DNA of 64,000 nucleotides from Nageia nagi (GCA_050084985.1 JBITNC010000001.1:98022001-98086000); one strand, 5' to 3'; counted from the stretch's first letter, positions 23,761 to 36,400 are shown. Numbers and translations are program-made. Notes: generated by a model from the letters alone, not told the origin.

Positions 23761-24800
23761 CATCACAATAAGAAACTCATGAAATGGAAAGTTCTCCACC
23801 AATAAAGAAGGAAATCAATGTAATAATACACCATGGAATTTAGAGGAAAAGTAACTTTTCTTATGATTTATCTTAAGGATCCTCAAATGTTTATGAAGTA
23901 CATTGGATATTTGCTTAATCATTTATAAAATCTTATTATGTTGTTTAATCCTACTAATTTTGATCAAGTTTGTATGCAAGATCAATTTTTGGAAGAAAAT
24001 TGGAGGCAAAAATAACACTATGAGAATTGCAAGAAGAATTAAAACAATAAAGGACAAAAAGAAGGAGGAAAGTATCAAAACAAAGGTAAAGGTAATTTGT
24101 AACAAGAAAATAAAACTACCAATACTACAAATAAAGAAAATGATGGTAGGCATTGTTCTCATTATGAAAAAGATAGATATGTTGATGTAAATGTTGGAAG
24201 CTTCATCTCAAATTGTATCTTTATAAAAAGAAGGATAAGAAAAATTTAAACAAAGAAGAATGAAATGGTTACCAAGAATGAGGATGTTGAAGATAATTCA
24301 AATTATGATAAACTCAATTTTACAATAATACAAATAATTGGAAATGAGAAAGAGATTGAGGAAAAGAGGCTACAGGTTCAAATTAGTAAGGTAAAACTTG
24401 AATATATTTTTTTATTATGATTCTAAAGTTAATTTGATTTATGAAATTTTAGTGAAGGAATTGGACTTGAAAATATACAATCACCCACATCCATACCCTC
24501 TTGGATGAGTACATCAATATCCCAACTTACAAGTCATGAAATAATGTAAGTTGCAATTTAACATAAGTACTAAGTATCATGATGAGATGGTAGTTGATGT
24601 TGTTCCTTTAGATATATGTGGTATTGTATTTGGAAATTCATATTTTTGGGATTGAGATGATCTTTGTTATAGGAGGAAAAATCAATATAGGTTGATCAAG
24701 GAAGGGAAGTCCTACACCATTCATGCCCATAAAAGTGAAAAACATATGCTTTTGGTGAATGCAAGCTAGATAAAGAGACTTGTAAATGCAAGAAAGAATT
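23761..24800 (+). pseudogene. Gypsy nucleocapsid and protease zone (element D)
   Basis: This is a lysine-rich segment followed by broken frames. By position it covers the zinc-knuckle and protease part between gag and RT. No active-site D-S/T-G could be read with confidence. Confidence 0.45.
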
Positions 24801-25180
24801 TTTTATGAACAAAGTTCCCAAAATAGCATAAAATCATGAGAGAAAGAGCTCAATGCATTGAATAAGAGATAAAATCTATAATAAGTGACTTCAAGGGGAA
24901 ACCTCCTTTAAAAATATGTAATAAGCCACTTTGAGGGGGCAACCTCCTTTACATCACATCAATTACACAACCATATACAATACAAATGATAATACCTCCT
25001 TAGTATATATAGGAGTCCAAGGGGTGCCATTACAATGAAAGGACACTAGCCAACATAACAATAATAATGTCTAGCTGACATAACAATAATAATGTAAGTG
25101 AATAACAATAACCATAGTGGACTTCTATGGGACACATAATAACAATATATGGGCTACATGAGTAGTATAGGGACGTAACA
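24801..25180 (-). repeat. LTR of element E, left (3') copy
   Basis: It ends ACGTAACA at 25180. Inside are two internal tandem duplications: a unit of about 40 bp with CAACCTCCTTTA and a 24-bp unit with ACATAACAATAATAATGT. The start reads TTTTATGAAC where the right copy has TGTTATGAAC. Confidence 0.85.
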
Positions 25181-25985
25181 TGCCCCTCTCCTTCAAAAAA
25201 AATGTTGTCCTCAACGTTTTAGTAGTTTTGGATGCTTCTATAGAAATTTCTCATCTTCCCATGTGGAATCTTTAGCTATTGCCATATTTTTACTTTCAAC
25301 CTTCCTTAAAATCCTAAAATCCATCTCTAAGGATGTTGGTATACTATGAGTGCATTGTAGGAGACCACAATTCCCCAGGATGCAGTGCTTTTTAAACCAT
25401 GATTTGGAGACTATTTTGTTATCTGACCTTCCAACTAATGTAAATATGAAATTTAGGCCCTTTAGAGTTTGAAATTTCTACCTATGGTAGCCTCAAATGT
25501 CCTCTTTTCAATGCCATATATTTCATCAAATTCTGATATTCCAAGAGAAAATGGCTGCAACTTTCCCAAAATGTGCTGATTTTTGGATTTTTTAGAAGTG
25601 CAAACTTGTACGAAGTGCCACATGTCACCTGTATATTACTAGACCTTACAAATTGTAATAGATAAACTTCAATCTGTATCCTAACCAATCCAATAGGTTT
25701 CACCTAGTTTGGAGCTGTAAAACTTTAGATATACACTTTCTAGCTAGAACACCTATTTTAGACCTGCTTTTGAGACTAGTCACAAAACTTAACTTCCCCC
25801 GAGTGTAACTTGCAAAATATAACGAATTAGGAGCTAAAATTTGAACTAAAACTTCCTTGGTATGTCTTATAAAAAATCAATAAATTTTAGAATCTAAAAC
25901 CTTGTGAAAACAAATTGGTAGTGAAACTTCCATGATGACTAGTTTTGAGCTGTGAAACCATAGAATCGTCTGCTCTAATACCAAA

Positions 25986-26366
25986 TGTTATGAACAAAGT
26001 TCCCAAAATAGCATAAAATCATGAGAGAAAGAGCTCAATGCATTGAATAAGAGATAAAATCTATAATAAGCCACTTCAAAGGGGCAACCTCCTTTACAAA
26101 TCTGTAATAAGCCACTTCGAGGGGGCAACCTCCTTTACATCACATCAATTACACAACCATAGACAATACAAATGATAATACCTCCTTAGTATATATAGGA
26201 GTCCAAGGGGTGCCACTACAATGAAAGGACACTAGCCAACATAACAATAATAATATCTAGTCGACATAACAATAATAATGTAAGTGAACAACAATAACCA
26301 TAGTGGACTTCTATAGGACACATAATAACAATATATGGGCTGCATGAGTAGTATAGGGACCTAACA
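25986..26366 (-). repeat. LTR of element E, right (5') copy
   Basis: It runs TGTTATGAAC to CCTAACA, so it has complementary ends. It is nearly the same as 24801-25180. Confidence 0.85.
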
Positions 26367-26449
26367 GAAGTTCATTGTACTCATGGTCAAAACCACTAAA
26401 GATGGATCAATGATATACATGATGTTAATTCCCTTTTCCTTATAATTCC

Positions 26450-27960
26450 ATAACACGTACATTGTTAGGTTGTGAGGATCAAATGCAAATATTGTTATAG
26501 CACTTTTAGGAGGTATTTGTAAAGCCATCAAGATTACCCCTTAAGAAGGATATTCAACATGAAATCTAGTTACTCCCTGATTCCCCTCTTCCTAACATAA
26601 GGTTGTATAGGAAATCAATTTTGGAGAAACTAAAGATCAATAATTACATTCATGAGTTGGTTAATAAGGGTGTGATCAAACCTAGTACATCTCTATGTGG
26701 TTCACTTGTAATTTTAGTGCCAAATAAGGATGGTTCATAGAGAATATGCATTGAATATAAGGATTTTAATAAGATCACTAGTAAGAATTACTATCCATTA
26801 CCTCATATAGATGATATTATGGATCAATTACAAGGGGAAATATTTTTTTTCAAGCTATATTTGAGGATTGGTTATCACTAAATGAGGATCAAGGAGAAAG
26901 ATATTTGGAAAACAACCTTCAAAATAATACAAGGCCTATTTGAGTGGCTTATTTTTTCTTTTGGTTTGTGTTATGTACCAACCACATTTATAAGGGTAAT
27001 GAGTGAAGTCCTTAGACATTTCATTGATTATTTTATTATTGTATACTTGGATTATATACTAATGCATAGTTCTACTTGGGAAGATCATTTGATACATGCT
27101 AGAAAAGTGATCCAAACATTAAATGATGAAAAATTATTGTTAAAAATGAGTAAATGTGAGTTTGTTAAGCATTCTTTGGTGTATCTAAGCCACATTATTG
27201 GTGGTGGAAAACTTAAATAGATCCACAAAAATCAAGAGCCATTATGGATTGGCCAAATCCCAATAATGTAATGGAGACACCAAAGTTTTGTAGAGTTGTT
27301 CAATATTTGAAGAAGTTTATTATTGATTTATCTAATATTACTTCACCTTTACATGATATAACTAGTAAGAGACAAAGTTTTTCATGGGGGAAATCACAAG
27401 AAGCCTCATTTGATTTGTTAAAACATAAGATTATGAATGTACCTCTTTTAATACTCCCTAATTTGCATCAACCTTTTGAGATAAAGACTAATGCTAGTGA
27501 GTATGTTATGAGAGTAGTTTCTATGCAAGGGAGGAGACTAATTTGTTAAGTTTAGTGGAGCAATTTTGAATTATCCTATGTATGATAAGGATTTTATGAT
27601 CTATTTCATACAATGAAGAAGTGGAAGCATTATCTAATGGGAAAGGAGATCATTATCCATACTGATCATCAATAATTGTAATACTTACAAACTCAATAAA
27701 AGTTATAATAAATAAGACACTATCGATGGATGGGATTTGTATAATAGTTTCATTTAGTGCTTAAATACAAAAAGGGAAGTATGGAAAAATTTTTAAATAT
27801 GCTTTTTAGACCTCCAATTGCAGTAATAATGATGCTCATGCCCTTGTTTGAGAATACAATGCTCACATTATTTCAACAGTACAATTTCATGGATCTAATA
27901 TTGATGCAATTTATCCATTTATTCAAGAGTTTTTTTAGGAAGCTTATTTATAGAATTTAG
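26450..27960 (+). pseudogene. Gypsy RT and RNase H (element D)
   Basis: Readable blocks are INNYIHELVNKGVIKPS, LVPNKDGS, NYYPLPHIDDIMDQLQG, FSFGLCYVPTTF and the catalytic box Y-L-D-Y (27044-27055) where the family has Y-L-D-D. SKCEFVKHSLVYLSHIIGG follows. RNase H begins with DWPNPNNVMETPKF (27244 on), ends with HYLMGKEIIIHTDHQ (about 27630-27675) and LKYKKGSMEKFLNMLFRPP (27757 on). Stops split it into several pieces. The lost second Asp alone would inactivate the enzyme. Confidence 0.85.
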
Positions 27961-27999
27961 ACTTTGGAGAGGTGTATAAAAGCTTAAGCAATCATCTAC

Positions 28000-28352
28000 C
28001 CCAAGTTGTGAAGGTATGGATGAGTATCATATTGTTGATGGACTTATTTATAAGTTGAATTCTTAGGTTATGTGTTCCTAAGAATGAAAGAGTTCAATTG
28101 ATCATAGATGCACATACATCAAAATTATTAGTTATTTTAGAGTTGTGAAGACACTTTAGAAAATACATTCAAGGATGTATCATGTGTTGTACCAATAAGA
28201 TAAGAACCAAAAAATTAGGTTTGTATTAGCCATTTCTACTTCGTAATCATACTTAGGAGAGTATCTCAATGGATGTTTTGGGTGGATTGCATATATTAAA
28301 GGGACCATGATTATTTATTTAGGAATAAAAATCCTTCTAATTAGAGAGGTTA
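28000..28352 (+). pseudogene. Truncated gypsy integrase (element D)
   Basis: DGLIYKLNS, CVPKNERVQLIIDAHTS and SMDVLGGLHIL match the H2C2 zinc-binding part and the first catalytic-Asp region of gypsy integrase. The 3' LTR begins shortly after, so most of the core and the C-terminal domain are deleted. A purine run GAGAGG before 28353 may be the polypurine tract. Confidence 0.65.
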
Positions 28353-29039
28353 TGATTCAAAATGGGTCAATTTAGAAGTTTAATCATCCATGAGTGGATA
28401 TTTTTACACCTAATATCTCTATACTCAGAATTATATATACTCCAATAGTTTGGTATGTTGGATCAACAAAATAAAAAATGTGGCTTCCCTAAAATCCTAA
28501 TAATAAGGTTATGACATCATTCCTTTAGATGTATAGCATGGGAGATTGAATGATCAAGTTCATTTTAGTTATCATAACTAGTTGTGAAGTCATTTCGTAG
28601 AGTTAGGATCCCAATAGATGGTTATGGTTGTATATCTTCTAATTGAATCCAATGTTAAAGGTTAGAAAATGTTTTGATAGTGCTATGGGATTATCAAGAA
28701 TGTTTTGAAGATAAAATATAATTCAAGAGATTTTAAGGAGGTTGCAAGTTAAGAAGGATTTTGTTGTTCTAGATAATGATATGTCCATAAACTTATTGTT
28801 CTAGATGTACTTCCACATTGGGAGGAACCAATATAAATTTAACTATGTCATATTGTTTAATCCTTTTTTTATATTGTCAGTTATTTCTTAAAAGGAGCAC
28901 TAATTCCCTATTTCTTTACAATTTAGGGTATAAACACCTATTTCTTTATAACTGTATTCTAAAATTTAAATTGGATAATCTATATTTGATGAACTCTTGA
29001 TGGCATAACTTAGAAATTTTTATAGATCAATATGGTGCT
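28353..29039 (+). repeat. 3' LTR of element D
   Basis: It starts TGATTCAAAATGGG and ends ATAGATCA. It is followed by ATATG (29040-29044), the right target copy. It is about 90 bp shorter than the 5' LTR through small deletions. Confidence 0.8.
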
Positions 29040-29044
29040 TTAGT

Positions 29045-30430
29045 AAGAAATTATACATGGGATTTGGTTATAAGATTAAAAGGGGAAAAAAATCATTAAG
29101 AATAAATGGATTTATAATACTAAATACACATTCAAGGATTATGTGGAGTAATAATAGGCTTGATTGATAGCTAAGAGATATTATTAGTAGTATAGTGTAG
29201 ACTATAATGAGGGCTTTATTATCCTATGGCAACATGGATACTATTTACCTTATCCTAAATATGGATTCTTGTTTAGGTTAGGAGGTTTATAAATAGATGT
29301 AAAAAGTGCATTTGTCAATGGTGACTTGAAGGAGAAATTATACCTAGAGTATCCACCACTATGTGAGGAAGGTGGATCCAAGCCTCTTGTTTGCAAGTTA
29401 AAGACTTCATTATATAGGTTGAGGTAAGCACAAGGAAATGGTATGAGAAAATATACACTTTTTTCATTAATTCAAGGTTTTGTATAAGTGAATTGGAGAT
29501 CTTTGTGTATGTGAGGTAGAAGAATGGATAAGTTATCATTATTATAGATGACTTGATTTTCATATAAATTCCCTTATAGAAATCAAAGGAATTAAGATAA
29601 TATTTAGTAATAGTTTTAAAATACTAAATCTTATTTGTTACACTACTTTTTAGGTCTATATGTGTGGAAAATGAAGGATAGTATTTTCTTTCACAACCCA
29701 AGTATGCCTTATATATTTTAAAAAAAATCAATTGGAGAATTGTAATGTGACTAAGACTCATTGATTCTAGAATAAAGCTTTATAGGTATAATCCAAATGA
29801 TCAAACAGTTGATGCCTCCTTATATTATTCACTAAAGGTAGTTTGTTATATCTAATCCATTATAGACAAACATTACTTTTGCAATTTGATACATGGCTAG
29901 GTATATGGCATAATCATACCAGATTCATTCAAAAATGATAAAATAAATGTGAAGGTATATTAAATGGATATTAGAGATGGGATCATATACATGAGAGATA
30001 ACATAACCAAGTTTATGGTATTTTGATTCCTATTATGAATATGGTATAAAAGGTCTACTTCAAGATGCCTATTTATTTTTAGTTGTGGCCTTGTTGCATG
30101 GATAAGTAAAATTAAGTTATAGTATCCAAGTATTATAGTGAGGCTAAATATTAGGCTTATTCAATAACAAGGGAACATCATACAATCTACTTAAGGAGCT
30201 TGGATTTAGACAAAAAGGACCATATTATATGCAGGTGGATAAATACAAATAGGAACCTAATTCTTCATTATCTCATTTAGATTCACATGTATTATATCCA
30301 TGAGCAATTACAAAGTGATGGGATTGATGTGTAACATATTTTAATGAATGACAAATTAGTAGATATCTTCATGAAAGTATTGTTAGATGATGATTTTATT
30401 TGTTTGAGATAAATGATTAAGATTTATGAG
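29045..30430 (+). pseudogene. Element A RT (second part) and RNase H
   Basis: The frame resumes after D with RNYTWDLV, NKWIYN, DVKSAFVNGDLKE (near 29296), LYLEYPP, and IIIIDDLIF, where the catalytic D-D is kept (near 29540). RNase H shows a CGLVAWISK block (about 30090) and MNDKLVDIFMKVL near its end (about 30345-30385). Many stops interrupt it. Confidence 0.8.
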
Positions 30431-30531
30431 GCTTCATAAAAAGATGCTATGATGGGAGGATGTCAATATGATGGCATATTTATATATCCATTAGATATTA
30501 GCTTCTCCCATGCTTCTCCTAAGTATAAACT

Positions 30532-30544
30532 TAAGGGAAAGTAT
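30532..30544 (+). other. Polypurine tract of element A
   Basis: AAGGGAAAG lies just before the 3' LTR start TGTTAG (30545), on the strand expected for a plus element. Confidence 0.65.
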
Positions 30545-30703
30545 TGTTAGATGTTAACATATACTTAGCATAGGATTGTGTTTATCTACAACTAAATATT
30601 TATTAATAATAAGGCCACATCTTAAATCCTATTCATATAAATGGATCATTATAATAATGGTGACCAATTTATGGTTAATAATATAAATGTATTGTTATGT
30701 AAC
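30545..30703 (+). repeat. 3' LTR of element A, first part
   Basis: It matches the first part of the 5' LTR and is broken at 30703 by the insertion of B. The last five bases GTAAC are the target duplication. Confidence 0.8.
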
Positions 30704-30768
30704 TGTTGACCTGCATGATGCAAGATGTACCAAGCTAGAATCATAGTAACCAATATTGGATAGATGAG
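30704..30768. repeat. Left LTR of element B, outer fragment
   Basis: It starts TGTTGACCTGCATGATGCA and matches 44208-44275 until ATGAG, where C is inserted. Confidence 0.8.
30764..30768. other. Target duplication ATGAG of element C, left copy
   Basis: ATGAG occurs here and at 39264-39268. At 44275 the uninterrupted B LTR reads GATGAGGTCCAACC, the expected empty site. Confidence 0.85.
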
Positions 30769-31352
30769 TAATAGAATTGCAGGATTCCATAACCCAAGAA
30801 CACTTGTAGGACCTTCATTAAATATATTAATTAAACATTCTAAACTAAGAACTCAAGAAGCATTCTCACATAGTAACACAAGATGTATAGTGGTTCCTCC
30901 ATCACATGAAGTACTCCACTTTAGGTCTTCTTTTCACTATACTCTCAAACAATGTACACTCATATGGATCTCAACCATAACTCTCCTTAGCATGAAGCAT
31001 AACTTGTATGCTTAAGACCTTACTAACTAAGATACTAACAACTTCCCATCTTCATCTTCTTCTCTTACAAATCTTCACAAATGAGCTCCTTTTATAGGAC
31101 TCAAAACTAACCTTAGTAGTTAACTAACCTAACCAAAATAGGTTAGTTAACCCTAAGTTACAATATAAATTACATTAAATTGTTAGTGGAGACACTATTC
31201 TAACTAAAAATTATTATTTTAAGTTGGATGGAGAATACTATTCCATCCACCATGCATGAACCTTATTATCACCTAATAACCAAATTTAGGTGATTATTAA
31301 TATGCTAAGCATATTAATTACATAATGCCTAAATAACATTATTATTCTGACA
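30769..31352 (-). repeat. 3' LTR of element C
   Basis: The inner end on the minus strand is TGTCAGAATAATAATG. The outer end TAATAG has lost the TG. A TATAAAAGG box lies on the minus strand near 31090. Three inverted repeats occur: 13-bp arms 31119-31131/31139-31151, 9-bp arms 31268-31276/31286-31294 and 10-bp arms 31296-31305/31309-31318. Confidence 0.85.
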
Positions 31353-31363
31353 CTCCCCTTAAT
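31353..31363 (-). other. Polypurine tract of element C
   Basis: The minus strand reads ATTAAGGGGAG directly before the LTR start TGTCAG. Confidence 0.8.
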
Positions 31364-32128
31364 GTTATTTTGATAATGATTAAAAAAATAATGATTTTAC
31401 AAAGAGGTTTTACTCATGCTACAAAGTGTACATATAGCCAAATAAGGCTTTACAATTTTAAGATAAAGGAGACCTTTTGAGACTTTATATAAAGGAGAGA
31501 ATGTTGAAGATCCAAATGCCAAAAGCCAAGAAGTCTCATAGCTATTGTCACAAGTAACCTGCAATCTCTTAAGAGGAAACCTACAAACTATAGTCAGCTT
31601 AAACAAGATTAATTAGAAGCATTATACATTCATATCAACATGAATTGAATCATATTATCCATACACTGATCATAATAAAGCATATAAAGTTGTAAAGAAA
31701 CCATAAATGCACAACAATAAGGATGACATAAATTATCAACTATGATATCTAAGAATATTACATGTGCATATATCAAGACATGTGCACTATCAATTAATTG
31801 ATATGCATCAAAAATTAAAAATTGTTTTTCTCATATTCTTTTGCTTCTCATATTATTTAATTTGTAGTTGTTTCTTGCTATTTTATTTATTTTATATGAG
31901 GGGTGTCATCACAAAAATACAACCAATCGATATTTTCTCCCCCTTAATGACAACTTCATCAAACAAATACATGCATGACAATGTGACATGAATCTGCCAT
32001 GAAGAAATGACAATGTGACCAATATGGATGGTAAGATAGAAAGACAAACCAAATATCATAAGGCATAAAATGCCATTTACATACCACATTAAGATGCATA
32101 AAGCCATAAGGTGCCATACAAAATGTGA

Positions 32129-32372
32129 TTGTACCAAGAGTAACCAAGATGGCACACAAAATACACTTGACTTTACCAAGAGTGAGTCAAGAAAGCATAA
32201 TAAATAAGATTGAATTTACCAAGAGAGAGTCAAGATGCACAACAAATTAACTTGAATTTACCAAGAGTGATTCAATATATCACACAAATAAACTTGACTT
32301 TATCCAAGAGTGAGCTAAATATCACACAAATAAACTTAACTTTACCAAAAGTGAGCCAAGATTGGATAATTA
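32129..32372. repeat. Minisatellite in element C, about six units of 42-46 bp
   Basis: The core TTTACCAAGAGTGAG recurs about every 43 bp, with starts near 32131, 32174, 32214, 32254, 32291 and 32337. The plus-strand short frame over it only mirrors the repeat and is not a gene. Confidence 0.75.
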
Positions 32373-32537
32373 AGAAGTCCATCTTAACCATGCTACTAGT
32401 TAAGAGGAAAATAATGAAATTGGTAGCATGAATCAATTGAAATGATTCAAATTTCATCAAAAATAGTAAATAATATCCATAATCATCAGATCAAAACTTC
32501 CATCATCATGGAAGGAGAAAAGAGTGTGGCCACTAGT

Positions 32538-32727
32538 GCACTATAAGTCATCATGGAGATGTCCAAGCCAATACTTATAGTCACCAAATGATACTTGGAG
32601 GTATGTTGCACTATAAGTCATCATGGAGGATGCCAAGCCAATACTTATAGCCAACAAAAAATATGTAGATTTTATGGTGAACTATAAGTCATCATAGAGG
32701 ATTCCAAGCCAATACTTATAGTCACTG
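32538..32727. repeat. Three tandem 70-bp hairpin units in element C
   Basis: ACTATAAGT at 32540, 32610 and 32681 is each time followed after about 24 bp by its complement ACTTATAGT (the second copy has one mismatch). A single related unit lies at 4137-4177 in another element. Confidence 0.8.
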
Positions 32728-35700
32728 CTATATATAAAACATGTGTTGATTATCATTACAAAGAAAGCATGCACATATGAGTTCCTTACATATGGATAAC
32801 TAAATAGTGCCAAAAGACACATAAGAGTTATTCACATATGGATAACTAAATAGTGCAAGATAGGCCAAGTTGTACAACAAGTTCCTCATGCAAAGCGAAC
32901 TTACCATGAAAGTGTACAATAAAATAAACACTATATAGCACATAGTCAATGAAAGATGCATGTAACAAAAGCCATCAACAAAAGAGACTTGGATTTAGTA
33001 ATGTAAAACAATCCATCAAAATATGGATCCACCTTCTCAACATGGAAGTTAAAACAAAATGTAGATGAACAAGCTGCAATTGTGTCATCAAAAACTTGAT
33101 TTTGGAAATAAAGGGCTTGGATTTGGGAAAGTTTGCATACATATTACAATAGAAAATAAAGAATTCAATAAGAATTCAACCAATACTCAACTTGGAGGGA
33201 TATTTACCCAACCCTACTTCAAAAAGAGGGCTTGGTGAATAAAGGATGTGTGGGTTTGATGTAGGAATGTCCATTCCATACTAGAGCAACTAAATGCTAT
33301 GAATGAGATTATGGGTCAACTTCGATAAGACCCATAGAAAGTTGAGATGCTATGTCCTTTGGAATGTGAATACCAAAGTGGTGAAGGATATCCTTATACT
33401 GAAAGGCCCTTTTCTTCCATTTTTCTTTAATCATCACATTTCATAGCGATTGTTGCTTGCATCATGCCTTTTATCTCATTCTCTTTAGCTTGTAATTACC
33501 ACATATTTTTCTTAGCTAGTAGTTTACTATGCTTAGCCAAGACTTCATGGTAATACTGTACACATATAAGCTTTCTCTTGTTGTATCATATCATAATGAT
33601 GGGCCATTATCTCCATCTCAACCTTTGTTGTAGCCAGTTCATGGCAAAGGTAGGCATTCTCTAAGTCTGCCCATATGTTTGTTTTGTGTCAAAACTCAGG
33701 GAAGAACTTTCCATGTATGCAATAAAATTCTCTATGAGAGTCATAAAGATCAAATTGTCACTTATGATTAAACTATCCAATTTAATAGTTAAGAGGAGAG
33801 AGAAAAATAGCACAATGATGACTTAGTCATTATGCAGCTTAGCGGTACTATCATTATTGACATCCTAACATGACATGATGTGTATGAAATTAATGAATTA
33901 AATGAGTGGTAGGTGAGAGATTTTATCATTGCAAATCTTTTTCTTTAGTTATCACAATTATTATAGTTTGATTATATCAAATCATATGCATTATAAATTG
34001 CTGTAAATGACCCTTGCTTATCATTTGATGCTTTCCATTTATGATTTGAGCTATTATTCATCATGGATGTGTCTCAATTTCATGCCATACTGAGCAATCT
34101 CTAGGATAAAATAGTGCATCATAGTGTTCATGTAGCTTTAGAAAATCATGCTTTGATTTTATCTAAGGTTTTATTGCAATAGTGACTAGTATTTCTTCAA
34201 TTGTACCCAAATGATTATTATGGTATTTGCATGGCTTTTCATCTCAATCATGAGGATCATGTTCATCGATTATTTCATTAGCTCAATAAACTTTATTAGA
34301 CATGGCATATAATGGTTTATACCCTATTCAATTGCTATCTTTTTCAATTTGTATGCTACATCAGATCACCTTCCCTACATCCATAGAAGTATTTCAAACC
34401 ACTCATTATTATGTGGGTAGTTCATCATCATGGACTTTAATGGTCATCCATGTACTCTTTTTGCATTGCTTGGTGAGGTGGAAATCATATTTATGTCATC
34501 AATTTTCTTTTTCTTATCATTTTCTACCTCTTTCACATCAATATCTTTTAGTATTGGACACATCCAATTCTAGCATATCTAAAGATGATGCTAATTCTTT
34601 GGATTCTAGTGACCATTTACTAGACTAGCATTAATTAAGCCATAAGCACCATCCACTTAGGCTTGTTAGTGGGAATCTTTTCTAACATTTTAATAAAGTA
34701 AAGGATAAAGTCACATTAATTATTATGCTTGTATGGTTGATCCATTTCGATATTCCTATTTATGATCAAAGATCTAGTTAGTTTGTAATTTTATAAATTC
34801 ATTATATTCTAGTTGATCACCATAATTTTCACTTATGTATGAAATCCTCAGAGAGATATGACTCACTTTTCATTCATAATGGATATGACCATTTTACAAG
34901 GCCTTCATGCTAATATTCCCCAAGAAGTTCTTTATCAATGTATTCAAGGTTGAGTCTTACAACATGCTTGCACTGCATTGTAGATTATTGTGCGATAAAA
35001 CTTGGTTCACATACAAGGTTATCGAAGTCTCTATCTATGGGCCATCTACTTTATCCATCATTTGGAGGATGCTGAGTAGTTGCACCTCATACTCACACTT
35101 ATCTGTTGTCCAAATTGGACATGAAAGATCATCCTTTATTATTCATGGACACCTTTTATCTTCCATTTTCTACACTATGCAAGTCCTGCAATGCTGCATC
35201 CTCATGAGTACTATCACCCCTATATCATTGCATTTATATTATGGTGATGAGATCTTTATTGGGAGTCCACTTATGTTTCATGATTAATGTGAGAAGGGGA
35301 TCCATGGGTATACTACCCAATTTTTGATATTAGGTGTTGTTTCTCCCCGATCACTCATGTTACATTATTCAATATGCTTAGTTCACTTGTCATAGATCCT
35401 AAGAGTTCTAACTCCAACTCTCCCAATCATGCCAATGATTCTACTTAGTTTGGCTATCCACTTGGGCATGTGAGTGAAACTTCGCAAAATTAATAAATAT
35501 GATTTTTTTTTGCTTCTATCTTGTATCAAATTATTTATTAGATAAATTTCCATATAATAATGCAATATAGATAGTGCTTATTTGTATAAATGTAATCCAT
35601 GAATTCATAGTTAGTGCTAAATTTTGCAAGCAAAGATTAGTCACAAAATAATTAATTTTTAAGTATACACATTTTTAAGGATGGACAAACTCTCATGCTT

Positions 35701-36400
35701 GTAGAACAAATCACCATAGCTCAACATATTTAGGATAAAAAGAACACCATTGGATATAGAGTGACATGGTTGAGGCTTCTTATCTTGTCTAAAATTTGGC
35801 CTTCACCTAGATTCCCATATAAGAGGATCCCAAGTACTACCAATCCTCAACCAGTTCCCCTTAGGTAGTAATATACTCTCACAAGGAGAAGTACTAGCTA
35901 TTTTCCAAGGTTTTGATGTTTATTGGATCAACCAAATTATTAATCTTGATTAGGTTTCAAATTATCCTTATAGGTTATCAGGATAATCTCTAAATGGACA
36001 TGCAAATATGTGGTATCACTACACACATACCTATCCACCTATTGGAGTTAAATCTAGACCAACAGAGGACTTAGGGTTAATTAAGTAGTACAAACTTTTC
36101 ACCACTTGGATCATCAAACTTAAAGGCTCCATTCTGCTTATCCTAACCTTATGGCTCCCTAAACAAGTCATGTTGCAAAATATATGTGCAGATGTGTTCA
36201 TTTTATGAGGTTGCTCAATTCAATATTTGCATTTTATTTGCATAAATAAATAAATCAAAATGCAAAACATAAAAGAGCATAAGTAAAACATCATCCATTC
36301 AATAACTCAAAACCTAAGTGTCCAATGAGTTTTGTTTACTAACTCCTAAAGGACATCTTTACATCAATCCTTATTTTGCATAAGTCCATTAACTTTCAAT
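32728..36400. other. Element C interior, no recognised coding
   Basis: The best open pieces are plus-strand 34302-34628 and 34907-35287. They lie antisense to the element and show no motif I know. Composition is AT-rich and CpG-poor. They are probably chance frames. Confidence 0.45.

Larger units (their letters stand above)
24801..26366 (-). mobile_element. TRIM-like short LTR element E
   Basis: LTRs 24801-25180 and 25986-26366 differ at about 16 positions in 376 bp by my count. The 0.8-kb interior has no coding motif. On the minus strand a primer site TGGTATTAGAGC (top 25972-25983) follows the 5' LTR after two bases, and a purine run (GAAGGAGAGGGG, top about 25183-25194) precedes the 3' LTR. 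Flanks GAATT and GAAGT form a one-mismatch target duplication. Size and content fit terminal-repeat retrotransposons in miniature. Confidence 0.85.
22362..29039 (+). mobile_element. Ty3/gypsy element D inside A's RT
   Basis: LTRs are 22362-23141 and 28353-29039, both TGATTCAAAATGGG... and ending GACCA or GATCA. Internal plus-strand order is gag, decayed protease, RT, RNase H and the start of integrase. It is itself split by E (24801-26366). Without E and its duplicated target it is about 5.1 kb, short because most of integrase is missing. LTR divergence is high by eye. Confidence 0.85.

Noticed and set aside
32210-32460. Plus and minus frames with repeated Asn-Leu-Pro units
   Set aside because: They mirror the 43-bp minisatellite of element C.
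32538-32727. CRISPR-like array (three regular 70-bp units)
   Set aside because: Units are directly adjacent tandem repeats without unique spacers, inside a plant retroelement.
34302-35287. Two plus-strand frames of 108 and 126 codons in element C
   Set aside because: Antisense to the element, no known motif, low-complexity composition. Probably chance openings.
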